This document shows, piece after piece, positions 34,009-43,214 of a stretch of DNA of 64,000 nt; within the stretch, counting starts at the first letter, position 1, and each line of letters starts with the position of its first letter. Made by a program: the position numbers and the translations under genes. The stretch is from contig DATGZN010000101.1 of assembly GCA_035297145.1 (NCBI GenBank), positions 8,954-72,953 of the forward strand. Direction: 5' to 3'. Below the pieces are notes generated by a model, which had not been told where the DNA came from, did no database searches, and saw nothing but the letters and a program-made list of their open reading frames with translations. Origin of the DNA: QHXW01 sp035297145. Its GTDB lineage: Bacteria; Acidobacteriota; Terriglobia; Bryobacterales; Bryobacteraceae.

Positions 34009-35424
34009 ATGTTGAAAAGACAATATATTGCCCTGGCCCTCGCCCTTGCTGGTGGTCCGATTTACGCACAATACGACAAGGTAGCCGCGCTCGGTTCCGA
34101 TTCCTCGCTCACTCCGGTCGGTGGGCCAGCATCCTCGCCGCCTCTTTCCACCGAGCCCTACGACCTCCCGGACCTCCGGCCGACCGGCCAGCTGAACGAC
34201 CAGCTTCCGAGGTGGCTGCAGTTTGGGCTGGATGAGCGGTTGCGCGCGGAGGGTTTCAGTGGCAATGGGTTCAAGCCGAACAACGGCGCTTCCTATCTAC
34301 TCAACCGGTTTCGCTTTGGGATGATCTTGCAGCCAGTGAGCTGGTTCAAGGTGGAGGCGCAGGTGCAAGATGCTCGCTCGTTTCTGCAATCACCGCCGCT
34401 GGGGCCACCCAACAACGTGAGGTGGGACCTCAAACTGGCTTATGCCCAGTTTGGCGATTTGGAGAAGCAGCCAATTTCTCTCACGGTGGGCCGGCAATTG
34501 ATCGACTACAACAGCACCATCATCGCCAACTCGGAATGGCGCGACCAGGGGCGTTCCTACGACGGCGTGGTGACCAACATTCACTGGGACCGCTTTCGAG
34601 CGGCCGTGTTTGCCGCCTCGGTGGTGAACCCGCTGCTGGATGGCATCTCTCATCACCAGGAGGGGAACAACATCTACGGCGCTTACGGGTGGATCACGCG
34701 CGAGCTTCCAAAGTCGTCCATCGAACCGTTTGTGCTGTGGCGAGTTGCGCCGAGCGTCGCGGTGGAAGATAGCAAGCTCAAGACCGGCCACCTGGACGAG
34801 AAGGCGTACGGGTTCCGGATCCGAGGAACGGGCATTCGGAACTTCGACTATCGTTATGAGCTGGTGCTGGAGCGCGGCTCGGCCGGCCCGAACGATATCC
34901 AGGCATGGGGCACCACGGCGGGTCTGGGTTACACCGTTCGTTCGCTGGGCTGGAAGCCACGCTTCTTCACAGGCTACGACTACGGCTCGGGTGACAAGAA
35001 TCCGACTGACGGGACGCATGGCACCTTCGACACTATGTATCCGACAGCGCATGACCGGTTCGGGATTACAGACCAGTTCGGATGGCAAAACATCGTGGCG
35101 TGGCGCGGTGGGGCCACGATCAATCCGCATCGACGCTGGTCGGTGACCGCACAGTATCTCGATTTATGGCTGGCGAGCGCCACTGATGCGGCCTACAACT
35201 CCTCCGGTGGAGTGATCCTGCGCGACCGCACGGGCAAATCCGGCACACATCTCGGCCAGGAAGCGGACGTGTACGCCTGGTATGAAATCAACCGTGAGGT
35301 GCACATCGGCGCCGGTGTCGGCCATATTTTCCCAGGCGAGTTCATCGAAAAGGCAGGCAAGGGCGCGTCATATACTTATCCTTACTTTGTGATTGAGATG
35401 TTCGACGGTAAACGGGTCCACTAG
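34009..35424 (+). CDS. Alginate-export-type outer-membrane beta-barrel protein
   Basis: A 471-residue outer-membrane protein with a signal peptide (YIALALALAGGPIYAQ). It shows the features of the alginate-export/porin family: LDERLRAEGFSGN near the barrel start, FRFGMILQPVSWFKVEAQVQDAR, and DLKLAYAQFGDLEKQPISLTVGRQLIDYNS. Many amphipathic beta strands follow, ending in an aromatic-rich strand (YPYFVIEMF). It probably lets an anionic polymer or another solute cross the outer membrane. The upstream palindrome suggests tight regulation. Confidence 0.88.
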   Translation: MLKRQYIALALALAGGPIYAQYDKVAALGSDSSLTPVGGPASSPPLSTEPYDLPDLRPTGQLNDQLPRWLQFGLDERLRAEGFSGNGFKPNNGASYLLNRFRFGMILQPVSWFKVEAQVQDARSFLQSPPLGPPNNVRWDLKLAYAQFGDLEKQPISLTVGRQLIDYNSTIIANSEWRDQGRSYDGVVTNIHWDRFRAAVFAASVVNPLLDGISHHQEGNNIYGAYGWITRELPKSSIEPFVLWRVAPSVAVEDSKLKTGHLDEKAYGFRIRGTGIRNFDYRYELVLERGSAGPNDIQAWGTTAGLGYTVRSLGWKPRFFTGYDYGSGDKNPTDGTHGTFDTMYPTAHDRFGITDQFGWQNIVAWRGGATINPHRRWSVTAQYLDLWLASATDAAYNSSGGVILRDRTGKSGTHLGQEADVYAWYEINREVHIGAGVGHIFPGEFIEKAGKGASYTYPYFVIEMFDGKRVH

Positions 35425-35495
35425 GGCGAGGCGTCGAGCTCTCGCGTTGACTCGCCGGAATCGAACCACAGTCACAGTAGAATAGGAGAGGCAAG

Positions 35496-35572
35496 GGGCG
35501 CGTAGCTCAGGTGGATAGAGCATCTGCCTTCTAAGCAGGGGGTCGCTGGTTCGAGTCCAGCCGCGCCTACCA
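35496..35572 (+). tRNA. tRNA-Arg (anticodon TCT)
   Basis: A complete cloverleaf. The acceptor stem pairs GGGCGCG with CGCGCCT (one G-T pair); the D arm is GCTC...GAGC; the anticodon stem is TCTGC/GCAGG with loop CTTCTAA, giving anticodon TCT at 35530-35532; the T loop is TTCGAGT between GCTGG and CCAGC. The CCA end is encoded at 35570-35572. It reads AGA (and AGG by wobble). Confidence 0.97.
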
Positions 35573-35778
35573 ATCTGACCCTTTTTCTTCCAGGCTTGCA
35601 GGCCTTCCGTTACCGACTCGACTGCTGTTCCAGGAATTCGATTCGCCGCGCCGATTTGGCGTGTACTGACGGAAGTTTCTTTACTCGTTTCGCGCTACTA
35701 TTGACCAGACTTCGAGACGGCTGGCCAGTGGAGAGTTGAGGCGGGGTTAGATCAAACACAAGTCGAAAGAGGAAAGAC

Positions 35779-36255
35779 ATGAACAATATAGGACTGCGTT
35801 CATTCCTGATGGTTGCGCTGATGAGTGCACTCGGCACCGCAGCCTCGGGGCAGGATCGGCGCGACTGGCAATCGCTGGCACAGTTGAAGGCAGGCGACAA
35901 GATTCGCCTGTCCTTGAAAACGGGACCCGTGGAAGGCGCATTCCAAAACTGGACGCCGCAACAGTTGACGGCCGGGACCGTGACCGCCAAGAAAGAGGAC
36001 GTGCTCAAGATAGAGCGGTTCCGTGAGGGCGGCGGGGGACGGGGCAAGCACGCCGCCATCGGCGCACTCATCGGATTTGGGGGAGGATTCGCTATCGGAG
36101 CAGGTATCACGGGCTGTCACCAGGGCGAGTTCGGCCCTTGCGTCTCGCGCGGAGTCGGAGGCGCGGCGGCCGGAGGTGTGGGCGCGGTGATCGGCGCTGG
36201 AATTGGGGCGCTGCTGCCCCGGCACAACAAGGAGCTTATCTATTCGGCTAAGTGA
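35779..36255 (+). CDS. Small exported glycine-zipper protein
   Basis: A 158-residue protein with a signal peptide (FLMVALMSALGTAASGQ), a short SH3-like beta-rich middle (AGDKIRLSLKTGPVEGAFQNWTPQQL), and a glycine-rich C-terminal half (HAAIGALIGFGGGFAIGAGITG ... GVGGAAAGGVGAVIGAGIGALL). The last part forms two glycine-zipper-like hydrophobic helices that probably sit in a membrane. A short loop between them contains two Cys. GAGGAAAG precedes the ATG. Similar small proteins are common in Acidobacteriota and have no known function. Confidence 0.82.
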   Translation: MNNIGLRSFLMVALMSALGTAASGQDRRDWQSLAQLKAGDKIRLSLKTGPVEGAFQNWTPQQLTAGTVTAKKEDVLKIERFREGGGGRGKHAAIGALIGFGGGFAIGAGITGCHQGEFGPCVSRGVGGAAAGGVGAVIGAGIGALLPRHNKELIYSAK

Positions 36256-36758
36256 AAGTCTTGGGCTGCGCCGTCAGCGCCAAGGTCATGGACGCGCAGC
36301 AAAGCGCCGACCCTTATCCGTTTGCGGTTGGCAATTACTGGATCTAATACCGGCACAGTCAGATTTGACTTTGTGCGTGGCGTTGGGATCAAACACGTTT
36401 TTTGCGCATCGCTTTTTCCGCTTGGTGACCCCAACCATCACGAATTGGACGTGAGGCTCGTGGAGGTTCATCTGGAGAACACGAAGGTAACGGTCGTGGG
36501 CTGAATCCACTACCGAATCCGCCAGACCCCTGGCGACCTGACCGCGAAGTCGTGGCAAAAGCGGACAACTCGTCCCAAAACCGGACAGCTCGTCGCGCGG
36601 TCCGGTGCAGGGCTTCCGTTTGAGAACCACGATTAACCGTGGCATTCCTTGCCATGCCATCGCGGAGGGCACCTTTTCGCCGGGGGGCCGGAATGTGGCA
36701 GGGGAATTGCCCTTAACCCACATCAACACAGGCCGTTGTAGATAGGATCCTACTCAGC
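36256..36758. other. 503-bp intergenic region with tandem transposon-end-like repeats
   Basis: The gap between the glycine-zipper gene and the first TolC-like gene. I see no convincing coding sequence; frames of 60-83 codons here lack starts with ribosome-binding sites and resemble nothing I know. It holds a two-copy 20-bp tandem repeat (36556-36594). Confidence 0.45.
36556..36594 (+). repeat. Two tandem CAAAnCGGACAnCTCGTC units
   Basis: CAAAAGCGGACAACTCGTC at 36556-36574 and CAAAACCGGACAGCTCGTC at 36576-36594, a 20-bp period with 17 of 19 bases identical. Closely spaced copies of TGTCCGnTTTT-like units are typical of the ends of IS21-like and related transposons, so this may be a leftover transposon terminus; no transposase remains. 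A third copy is at 23924. Confidence 0.5.
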
Positions 36759-38654
36759 ATGAGCTACTTCCGGAAATTTTCGCCCGCCGTCTTGGCCACG
36801 TTCGCTTGCAGTTTCGCACAAACGCCAGAAGTCTCCATTACCACGCCAAATGGCCCGCCCGTCGTGGGCACGCTGATGCGGCCTTTCCATCTGGAGAAGC
36901 GAGTCGTGGCGCCTGCGAATCTCACCAACACGCCGCGCCTGGAATCGCTGGTTAGAGCCGGCAATCTCTATTTGTCGGTGCAGGATGTGATTGCGCTGGT
37001 GCTCGAAAACAATATCGATATTGCGATTCAACGCTATGGGCCATTTCTGGCGCGCGAGGGCCTGCGGCGTACCCAAGGTGGTGGTGCGATCCGGACCGCA
37101 CCTACGCCGATTTACCCGGGACCGGCGAGCGTTAGCACCTTAGGAGTCAATGTCAGCGCGGTTGGTCTAGCGGAGAGCGGAGGTGTCGGCTCCGGAGGAG
37201 GAATCGTGGTGCAATATGGCACCACGCCTCCGAACCTGGATCCATTCTTCGTGGCTTACGCGGGGTTTCAGCATGCCACCACGCCTGAAAGTAACACGTT
37301 TCTGGGCGAGGTTTCGTCGCTGGTGGATAACAGCAGGACATACCAGCTCGAATACGGGCAGCAATTTGTCACAGGGACCGGGGCCTTTCTGACTTACGTC
37401 AGCAGCCGATCCTCTTATAACAGCCCCGCTTTCGTCCTCAACCCATTCACACAAGGTTTCCTGGACCTGTACGTTACGCAAAATTTGCTGCAGGGTTTCC
37501 ACGTCGCGGTTAACAACCGGTACATCCGGATTTCCAAGAACAACCTGAAAGTCACCGAGCTGCAAGTGAAACTGCAGGTGATCACAACGATCTCGGCCGT
37601 TATGAATCTTTATTGGGACCTGGTGAGCTTCAACGAAGACGTGCGCATCAAGGAGCAGGCTCTGGCCACGGCGCAGAAACTGTATGAGGACAACAAGAAG
37701 CAAGTCGCCATTGGAACACTGTCCGCGATCGAAGTGACCCGCGCGGCGGCCGAGGTTTCCGCGGCGAAGGAGAATCTGCTGATCGCGCAAACCAACGTGG
37801 CGCAGCAGGAAACTGTCTTGAAGAACGCGCTGAGCAGAAACGGGGCGGCGAGCCCCTGGCTAGACGACGTGCATATAGTCCCGCTGGATCACATTGTCGT
37901 TCCCGAGAAAGAAGAATTAAGGCCCATCGGAGAACTGGTTGAGCAGGCGCTCGACAAGCGGCCGGAAATCGAGCGCACCCGGATTAACATTCAGAGCACC
38001 ATCATTAACATTGCCGGCACAAAAAACGTGCTGTTACCCACGCTGCAGGCTTTTTTCGAGGCGACAAATAACGGCTTGACCGGCAGTGTGAATGCCTTGG
38101 CCAATGGGACGGCGGGAGTTGCCGACCCTTACGTTGTCGGCGGGTATGGGAATCTGCTCGGCCAGATCTTCCGCCGGAATTATCCTAATTACTCCGCCGG
38201 TTTCTCGCTGAATATCCCGTTCCGCAATCGAGTGGCGCAGGCCGACTATGTGGCCGATCAACTCGCCCTGCGGCAAGGTGAGTTGCAGCTCCAGAGGACC
38301 ATCAGCCAGGTGCGGGTAGACATCAAGAACGCAATGATCGAGGTGCAGCAGGCCCGCGCGCGATACGAAACGGCGGTCGCCACCCGGGTTCTGGCGCAGC
38401 AGAGTCTGGAAGCCGAACAGAAGAAGTTTCAGTTTGGCCAATCGACGATCCCGCTGGTGGTGCAGGCGCAGCGGGACCTGGCCACGGACCAAAGCGCGGA
38501 AGTTCAGTCGATGGCGAATTATACGCATGCCAAGATTGCGTTCGATGAGGCTGTTGGCCAGACGCTCGATGTGAACGGCATCTCGATGGAAGAGGCGGCT
38601 TCCGGACACGTAGCGCGGCAGTCGGTGCTGCCGGATCTCGGTTCGAAGAAATGA
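36759..38654 (+). CDS. TolC-family outer-membrane efflux protein (first of two)
   Basis: A 631-residue TolC-like protein, longer than the usual 450-500. A signal-like N-terminus is followed by NLYLSVQDVIALVLENNIDIAIQRY (the classic first OEP helix), a ~70-residue Gly/Ser-rich insertion (SAVGLAESGGVGSGGGIVVQ) and two long helical hairpin regions. These include YEDNKKQVAIGTLSAIEVTRAAAEVSAAKENLLIAQ and YETAVATRVLAQQSLEAEQKKFQFGQSTIPLVVQAQRDL. It would form the trimeric outer-membrane channel of an efflux or type I secretion system. The second paralogue follows after 13 bp; no membrane-fusion or pump gene accompanies them. Confidence 0.9.
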   Translation: MSYFRKFSPAVLATFACSFAQTPEVSITTPNGPPVVGTLMRPFHLEKRVVAPANLTNTPRLESLVRAGNLYLSVQDVIALVLENNIDIAIQRYGPFLAREGLRRTQGGGAIRTAPTPIYPGPASVSTLGVNVSAVGLAESGGVGSGGGIVVQYGTTPPNLDPFFVAYAGFQHATTPESNTFLGEVSSLVDNSRTYQLEYGQQFVTGTGAFLTYVSSRSSYNSPAFVLNPFTQGFLDLYVTQNLLQGFHVAVNNRYIRISKNNLKVTELQVKLQVITTISAVMNLYWDLVSFNEDVRIKEQALATAQKLYEDNKKQVAIGTLSAIEVTRAAAEVSAAKENLLIAQTNVAQQETVLKNALSRNGAASPWLDDVHIVPLDHIVVPEKEELRPIGELVEQALDKRPEIERTRINIQSTIINIAGTKNVLLPTLQAFFEATNNGLTGSVNALANGTAGVADPYVVGGYGNLLGQIFRRNYPNYSAGFSLNIPFRNRVAQADYVADQLALRQGELQLQRTISQVRVDIKNAMIEVQQARARYETAVATRVLAQQSLEAEQKKFQFGQSTIPLVVQAQRDLATDQSAEVQSMANYTHAKIAFDEAVGQTLDVNGISMEEAASGHVARQSVLPDLGSKK

Positions 38655-38667
38655 TCGGGGGCATGCA

Positions 38668-40566
38668 ATGAAGCTGCGGAAAACATTTACAGTCCTCATG
38701 GCCTGGAGCTGCCTGGCTTCCCAATTGGGGGCGCAGGAAGCAATCGCCGTTGAACAACCGGCAGTCCCCGGTTTCGTGCGCCCCTATGTGGGGCCAGTCA
38801 CTCCGCCGGCCCGGCTGAAAAACTCGGACCGGCTGCATAGTCTTATCCGGGCAGGCAAACTCTATCTGACCGTTCAGGACGCCATCGCACTCGCTATTGA
38901 GAATAATTTGGATCTCGAAGTCGATCGCTATGGACCGCTTACCGCAGAATCGCAATTGGAGCGGATGCATGGTGGCGGCCCTCTTAGAGGCATTCAAGGG
39001 GGAAACTCCGTGGTCAACCAGGTTACATCAGGCCTCGGCGTTGCCGGAAGCGAGTTGGCCGCCGGCCTTTTAGGCAACAATGGTGGAACGAGCAGTGGCT
39101 CCGCCGGCGGCGCTACTGTATCGCAGATTGGGCCCGTTACTCCGAACCTCGACCCGGTTCTCCAAAGCTCGGTTGCCTTCGCACACCAATCTCAACCTCA
39201 AGCCAACCAGGTGCTCAGCCAGACAGCTGCTCTGGTCAGTACCCAGCGCTTTTACGATAACGTGGTTCAACAGGGCTTGATCACCGGCGGTTATGTGCAA
39301 GCCGCATTCAATGAGTCGTATCTGAAACAGAACGCGCCAAGCGACATCCTCAATCCAGCGGTCTCGCCCGTGGGTCAAGTCTTTTTCCGGCACCCGCTCC
39401 TCCAAGGGTTCGGCAAGGGTGTTAACAGTCGGTACATCCGTATAGCCGAAAAGCAGGTGGGCTTGGCTCAGGAGACGTTCCGGTCGCAATTGCTCAATCT
39501 GGTTGCTAGCGTTCTGAACTTGTACTGGGACCTGGCGGGAGACATCGAGGACCTCAAGGCGAGGCAGCAGAGTTACGACCTTGCCCAGAAGTTCTTTCAG
39601 GATACGAAACGGGAGATCGAACTCAGCGCGACCGCCAGGGTTGAAAGCTTCCGGGCTGAGGCCGAGATGAAGACCCGGCAGCGGGAGTTGGCTATCGCTC
39701 GGGCTACCGTGCGTCAACAGGAGATGTTGCTGAAGAGCGCTTTGAGTCGTAATGGCCTGGAGGATCCGCTTGTCGACGCTGCAGAGGTCATCCCGCTGGA
39801 CCGAATCGAGGTTCCCAATGGCGAGGAACTACCTCCCTTGCGGCAGCTTGTGGCCAGCGCGCTGGCGAAAAGGCCGGACATGGTCATGACCAAAATCAGC
39901 GATGAAACCAGCGAGATCAGCGCCCTTGGAACCGCCAACGGATTGTTGCCGAACGTGGGCTTCATCGCCGCCACCAGCGCCCAGGGGTTGGCCGGCACTC
40001 CGACTCCGCAGCCACCCGGCCAGGGCGCCAGTCCTTATTTCGCGGGCGGACTTGGCAACGGAGTCGCGCAGGTCTTCCGCCGCAACTTCCCCAGTGAACG
40101 GGCAGCGACGTACTTTGTTGGCACTCTTAGGAACCGCCAAGCGCAAGGCGACTACGGCATCGATCAGTTGCAGTTGAAGCAGGGCGATCTGATCGAGCGC
40201 CGGAGCCAGAATCAGCTAGTGGTGGATGTCTCCAACTATGTCATCGCGCTACGCCAGGCGCGTGCGAGGTATTCCGCGGCAGTCGACACGCGAGTTCTGC
40301 AGGAGCAATTGCTCGAAAAGGAACAACGCAAGTTTTCTCTTGGCGCCTCGACCAGAGCCGACGTCATTGCCGTGCAACGCAGTCTAGCCACGGCGCGGGT
40401 GGAGGAGGTAGTCGCCCTCACCGCCTATAGCCACGCGCGCGTGTCGCTCGATCAGGTTCTCGGTGAAACGCTCGAAAGGAACAATGTTTCGTTGGGCGAG
40501 GCGCTCGAGGGACGCGTGGCTCGGGCATCCAAACTTCCGGAAGCCGCGGCCACACCAAAAGAGTGA
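38668..40566 (+). CDS. TolC-family outer-membrane efflux protein (second of two)
   Basis: A 632-residue paralogue of the preceding gene, with the same layout: a signal peptide (VLMAWSCLASQLGAQ), NSDRLHSLIRAGKLYLTVQDAIALAIENNLDLEVDRYGPL, a Gly/Ser-rich insertion, and two coiled-coil-like hairpins (for example YSAAVDTRVLQEQLLEKEQRKFSLGASTRADVIAVQRSL). The conserved blocks match the first copy closely but the overall identity looks modest, so the duplication is old. Heteromeric channels or alternative partners are possible. It is transcribed together with the first copy. Confidence 0.9.
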   Translation: MKLRKTFTVLMAWSCLASQLGAQEAIAVEQPAVPGFVRPYVGPVTPPARLKNSDRLHSLIRAGKLYLTVQDAIALAIENNLDLEVDRYGPLTAESQLERMHGGGPLRGIQGGNSVVNQVTSGLGVAGSELAAGLLGNNGGTSSGSAGGATVSQIGPVTPNLDPVLQSSVAFAHQSQPQANQVLSQTAALVSTQRFYDNVVQQGLITGGYVQAAFNESYLKQNAPSDILNPAVSPVGQVFFRHPLLQGFGKGVNSRYIRIAEKQVGLAQETFRSQLLNLVASVLNLYWDLAGDIEDLKARQQSYDLAQKFFQDTKREIELSATARVESFRAEAEMKTRQRELAIARATVRQQEMLLKSALSRNGLEDPLVDAAEVIPLDRIEVPNGEELPPLRQLVASALAKRPDMVMTKISDETSEISALGTANGLLPNVGFIAATSAQGLAGTPTPQPPGQGASPYFAGGLGNGVAQVFRRNFPSERAATYFVGTLRNRQAQGDYGIDQLQLKQGDLIERRSQNQLVVDVSNYVIALRQARARYSAAVDTRVLQEQLLEKEQRKFSLGASTRADVIAVQRSLATARVEEVVALTAYSHARVSLDQVLGETLERNNVSLGEALEGRVARASKLPEAAATPKE

Positions 40567-40659
40567 GCGATCTCACGCCGGTTTGTCGTCCTTTCTGGCA
40601 CACTAGCTAGAGGATCGTTCCGGCCGGTTCGCAACGGGCCGGCGCGCCAGGCCCCACGC

Positions 40660-42741
40660 ATGAGCACATCCCAAATCAGACCGAACTGGACCGCAGGCGA
40701 AGGAACTCCGGCGCCGCTCGGAGTGACTTGGCTGGAAAGCGAGAACGCCGTAAACTTTGCGGTCTACTCGGCCCACGCCGAGAGCGTCACACTGCTGCTT
40801 TTTACGGACACTGACTACTTCAAACCATGCTTCGGCTTTCGCTTCGACTACCTGCGCAACAAGTCGGGGCCGGTCTGGCACTGCCGGATTCCACTGGCGC
40901 AAATCGGTGCGGCGCAATACTACGCCTATTCTGTCTCGGGGTTGAACGTAGACGGCCGGCATAGCTTCGATCCGCAGAAACTATTGCTCGACCCTTACGC
41001 ACGCTGCGTCTTCTTTCCGCCGTCGTTTGACCGCAGTTTGACGATGCGGGAAGGGTCCAACATCGGGAAAGCGCCGCTGGGCGTGCTTCTTCGGCCGGGC
41101 GCCGGACCCGGCTTGAAAGCGCATACGCCCCTCGGACACCAGTGGGACGCCATTATCTATGAACTTCACGTCAAAGGGTTCACCCGAAACCCGAACTCGG
41201 GTGTCGATGCTCGCCGCGCGGGCACATACGCGGGCTTAGTGGAGAAGATCCCCTATTTGAAAGACCTCGGGGTCACCGTGGTTGAGTTGATGCCGGTGTT
41301 CGAGCGCGATCCCCAAGAAGGCAACTACTGGGGCTATATGCCTCTGAACTTTTTCGCGCCGCACCACGAATACGCCAGCGACCCGAAGATGTTCTGCCAT
41401 CACGGCGAGTTCGGTTCCATGGTGGAGGCTTTGCACGAAGCGGACATTGAAGTGGTCCTCGACGTCGTCTACAACCACACTGCCGAAGGTGACGCGCACG
41501 GGCCCATCTACAGCTTCAAAGGCCTCGACAGCGAGGCGTATTACATGATGTCGCCGGATCCCGCGAACCCCTTCCTGGATTTCTCCGGCACCGGCAATAC
41601 TCTGAACTTCGGCAGTTCGCACGTACGGCAGATGGTGCTGGACAGCCTGCGCTATTGGCGGCTGCGCATGGGCATCGATGGATTTCGATTCGACCTGGCG
41701 TCCATCTTTAGCCGCAATCCGGACGGCTCGCTCAACTGGAGCGACCCGCCCATCTTCAGTGAGATCGCATCCGACCCGGCTCTGCGCAACCTGCGCCTGA
41801 TCGCGGAGCCCTGGGATGCCGCGGGCGCCTACCAGTTGGGACGCGTCTTTCCGGGCATCACCTGGCTCCAGTGGAACGGCCGTTTTCGCGACGACGTCCG
41901 GCGCTTTGTCCGCGGCGACTCGGGCATGGTGGACAACTTTCTGCGGCGTATGTATGGAAGCGACGACTTTTTTCCCGACGATCGCGAAAGTGCGTATCAC
42001 GCGTACCAGAGCGTCAACTTTGTTGACTCGCACGATGGATTCACGCTCTATGATCTTGTCTCTTACAACCAGAAACACAACCTGGCCAACGGGCACGACA
42101 ACACCGATGGCACGGACGAAAACTATAGCTGGAACGGCGGACAGGAAGGTGACGAGGGTGTGCGGCCGGAGGTCATGTTACTCCGCCGCAGGCAGGTAAA
42201 GAACTATTGCAGCTTACTGATGTTGGCCAACGGCACGCCGATGTTCCGCGCCGGGGACGAGTTCCTGCAAACGCAGCGGGGCAACAATAATCCCTACAAT
42301 CAGGACAACGAAATCAGTTGGCTCGACTGGGACCGGTGGCGGGGCAACCCGGACATTTTTCGCTTCTTCAAGGAAATGATCGCCTTTCGGAAAGCGCATC
42401 CTTCAATTGGACGGAGCCGGTTCTGGCGTGGAGACGTGCGGTGGTACGGCGTCGGCAGCCTGGCGGACTTATCGTACAGCTCACACACTCTCGCGTATTG
42501 CCTGAATGGCGAGTCGCATGAAGACGACGATCTCTACGTGATGGTCAATGCCTATTGGGAGGCTCTCACGTTCGCGATTCAACAAGGCACAGCCCGACAG
42601 TGGCGCCGCGTGGTGGATACAAGTTTGCCGAGCCCCGATGACATCACGCCGGAAGGGGCGCCGATCCGGACGTTGCAGTATCGCGTGGGACCGCGATCGG
42701 TCGTGGTGTTTGTGCGGCCGCGATCAACGACGAGGCATTAA
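40660..42741 (+). CDS. glgX: Glycogen debranching enzyme (GlgX-type isoamylase)
   Basis: A 693-residue GH13 isoamylase-type enzyme that cleaves alpha-1,6 branches of glycogen or limit dextrin. An N-terminal CBM48-like domain (EGTPAPLGVTWLESENAVNFAVYSAHAESVTLLLF) precedes the barrel. Catalytic residues are the nucleophile Asp at about 345 in GIDGFRFDLAS, the acid/base Glu at about 383 in LIAEPWDAAG, and Asp at about 459 in NFVDSHDGFTL. Further GlgX signatures are DVVYNHTAEGD and GDEFLQTQRGNNNPYNQDNEISWLDW. Length and domain order are normal. No other glycogen gene is in the window. Confidence 0.95.
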   Translation: MSTSQIRPNWTAGEGTPAPLGVTWLESENAVNFAVYSAHAESVTLLLFTDTDYFKPCFGFRFDYLRNKSGPVWHCRIPLAQIGAAQYYAYSVSGLNVDGRHSFDPQKLLLDPYARCVFFPPSFDRSLTMREGSNIGKAPLGVLLRPGAGPGLKAHTPLGHQWDAIIYELHVKGFTRNPNSGVDARRAGTYAGLVEKIPYLKDLGVTVVELMPVFERDPQEGNYWGYMPLNFFAPHHEYASDPKMFCHHGEFGSMVEALHEADIEVVLDVVYNHTAEGDAHGPIYSFKGLDSEAYYMMSPDPANPFLDFSGTGNTLNFGSSHVRQMVLDSLRYWRLRMGIDGFRFDLASIFSRNPDGSLNWSDPPIFSEIASDPALRNLRLIAEPWDAAGAYQLGRVFPGITWLQWNGRFRDDVRRFVRGDSGMVDNFLRRMYGSDDFFPDDRESAYHAYQSVNFVDSHDGFTLYDLVSYNQKHNLANGHDNTDGTDENYSWNGGQEGDEGVRPEVMLLRRRQVKNYCSLLMLANGTPMFRAGDEFLQTQRGNNNPYNQDNEISWLDWDRWRGNPDIFRFFKEMIAFRKAHPSIGRSRFWRGDVRWYGVGSLADLSYSSHTLAYCLNGESHEDDDLYVMVNAYWEALTFAIQQGTARQWRRVVDTSLPSPDDITPEGAPIRTLQYRVGPRSVVVFVRPRSTTRH

Positions 42742-42872
42742 TCCGGGCGACTTCGTAATCACGAGCCCCCCGATATGATCCTAAAAGGCAGGATTCTTGG
42801 ACTAGACGGGTTTTTAGCGAGCTACAGTGTGGATCACGGCAGTAGTCGTTCCCAATAATGCAGCCTCAGCAC

Positions 42873-43214
42873 ATGCATGAACTCTCGGTGGCAATGGGTA
42901 TAGTAGAAGGTGTGGAAGAGGAGTCGGCGCGCCACGACGGGTGTGTCAGCGCCGTCCATCTGAGGCTGGGGCCACTGTCCGGAGTAGTCAAAGAAGCCCT
43001 TCTATCGGCCTTCGAGCTGGCTTGTGCGGGTAGCAGTATCGAGGGGGCTCACCTGATCATCGAAGAGGTCCCCATTGTCGTCTATTGTCCCGCGTGCCAA
43101 GCTCAGCAGACGATCGGCTCAATACAGTGGTTCTGCTGTCCGAAGTGCGGCGCACCAACTTCGGAGGTGATACAGGGAAAAGAACTCGAAATTGTAGCCC
43201 TGGAGATAGAGTGA
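42873..43214 (+). CDS. hypA: Hydrogenase nickel incorporation protein HypA
   Basis: A 113-residue HypA, the metallochaperone that helps load nickel into [NiFe]-hydrogenase. The start at 42873 is chosen because the nickel site of HypA requires the N-terminal Met-His-Glu, which this gives exactly; the ATG at 42858 would bury it behind five residues. The zinc-binding site is two CxxC motifs (CPAC and CPKC) spaced as usual. The stop overlaps the hypB start (TGATG). hypA and hypB run towards the hypFCDE block on the other strand. Confidence 0.95.
   Translation: MHELSVAMGIVEGVEEESARHDGCVSAVHLRLGPLSGVVKEALLSAFELACAGSSIEGAHLIIEEVPIVVYCPACQAQQTIGSIQWFCCPKCGAPTSEVIQGKELEIVALEIE

Noticed and set aside
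35610..36110. 166-codon minus-strand frame over the glycine-zipper gene
   Set aside because: Pro/Ser/Arg-rich shadow; the plus-strand protein has a signal peptide and a ribosome-binding site.
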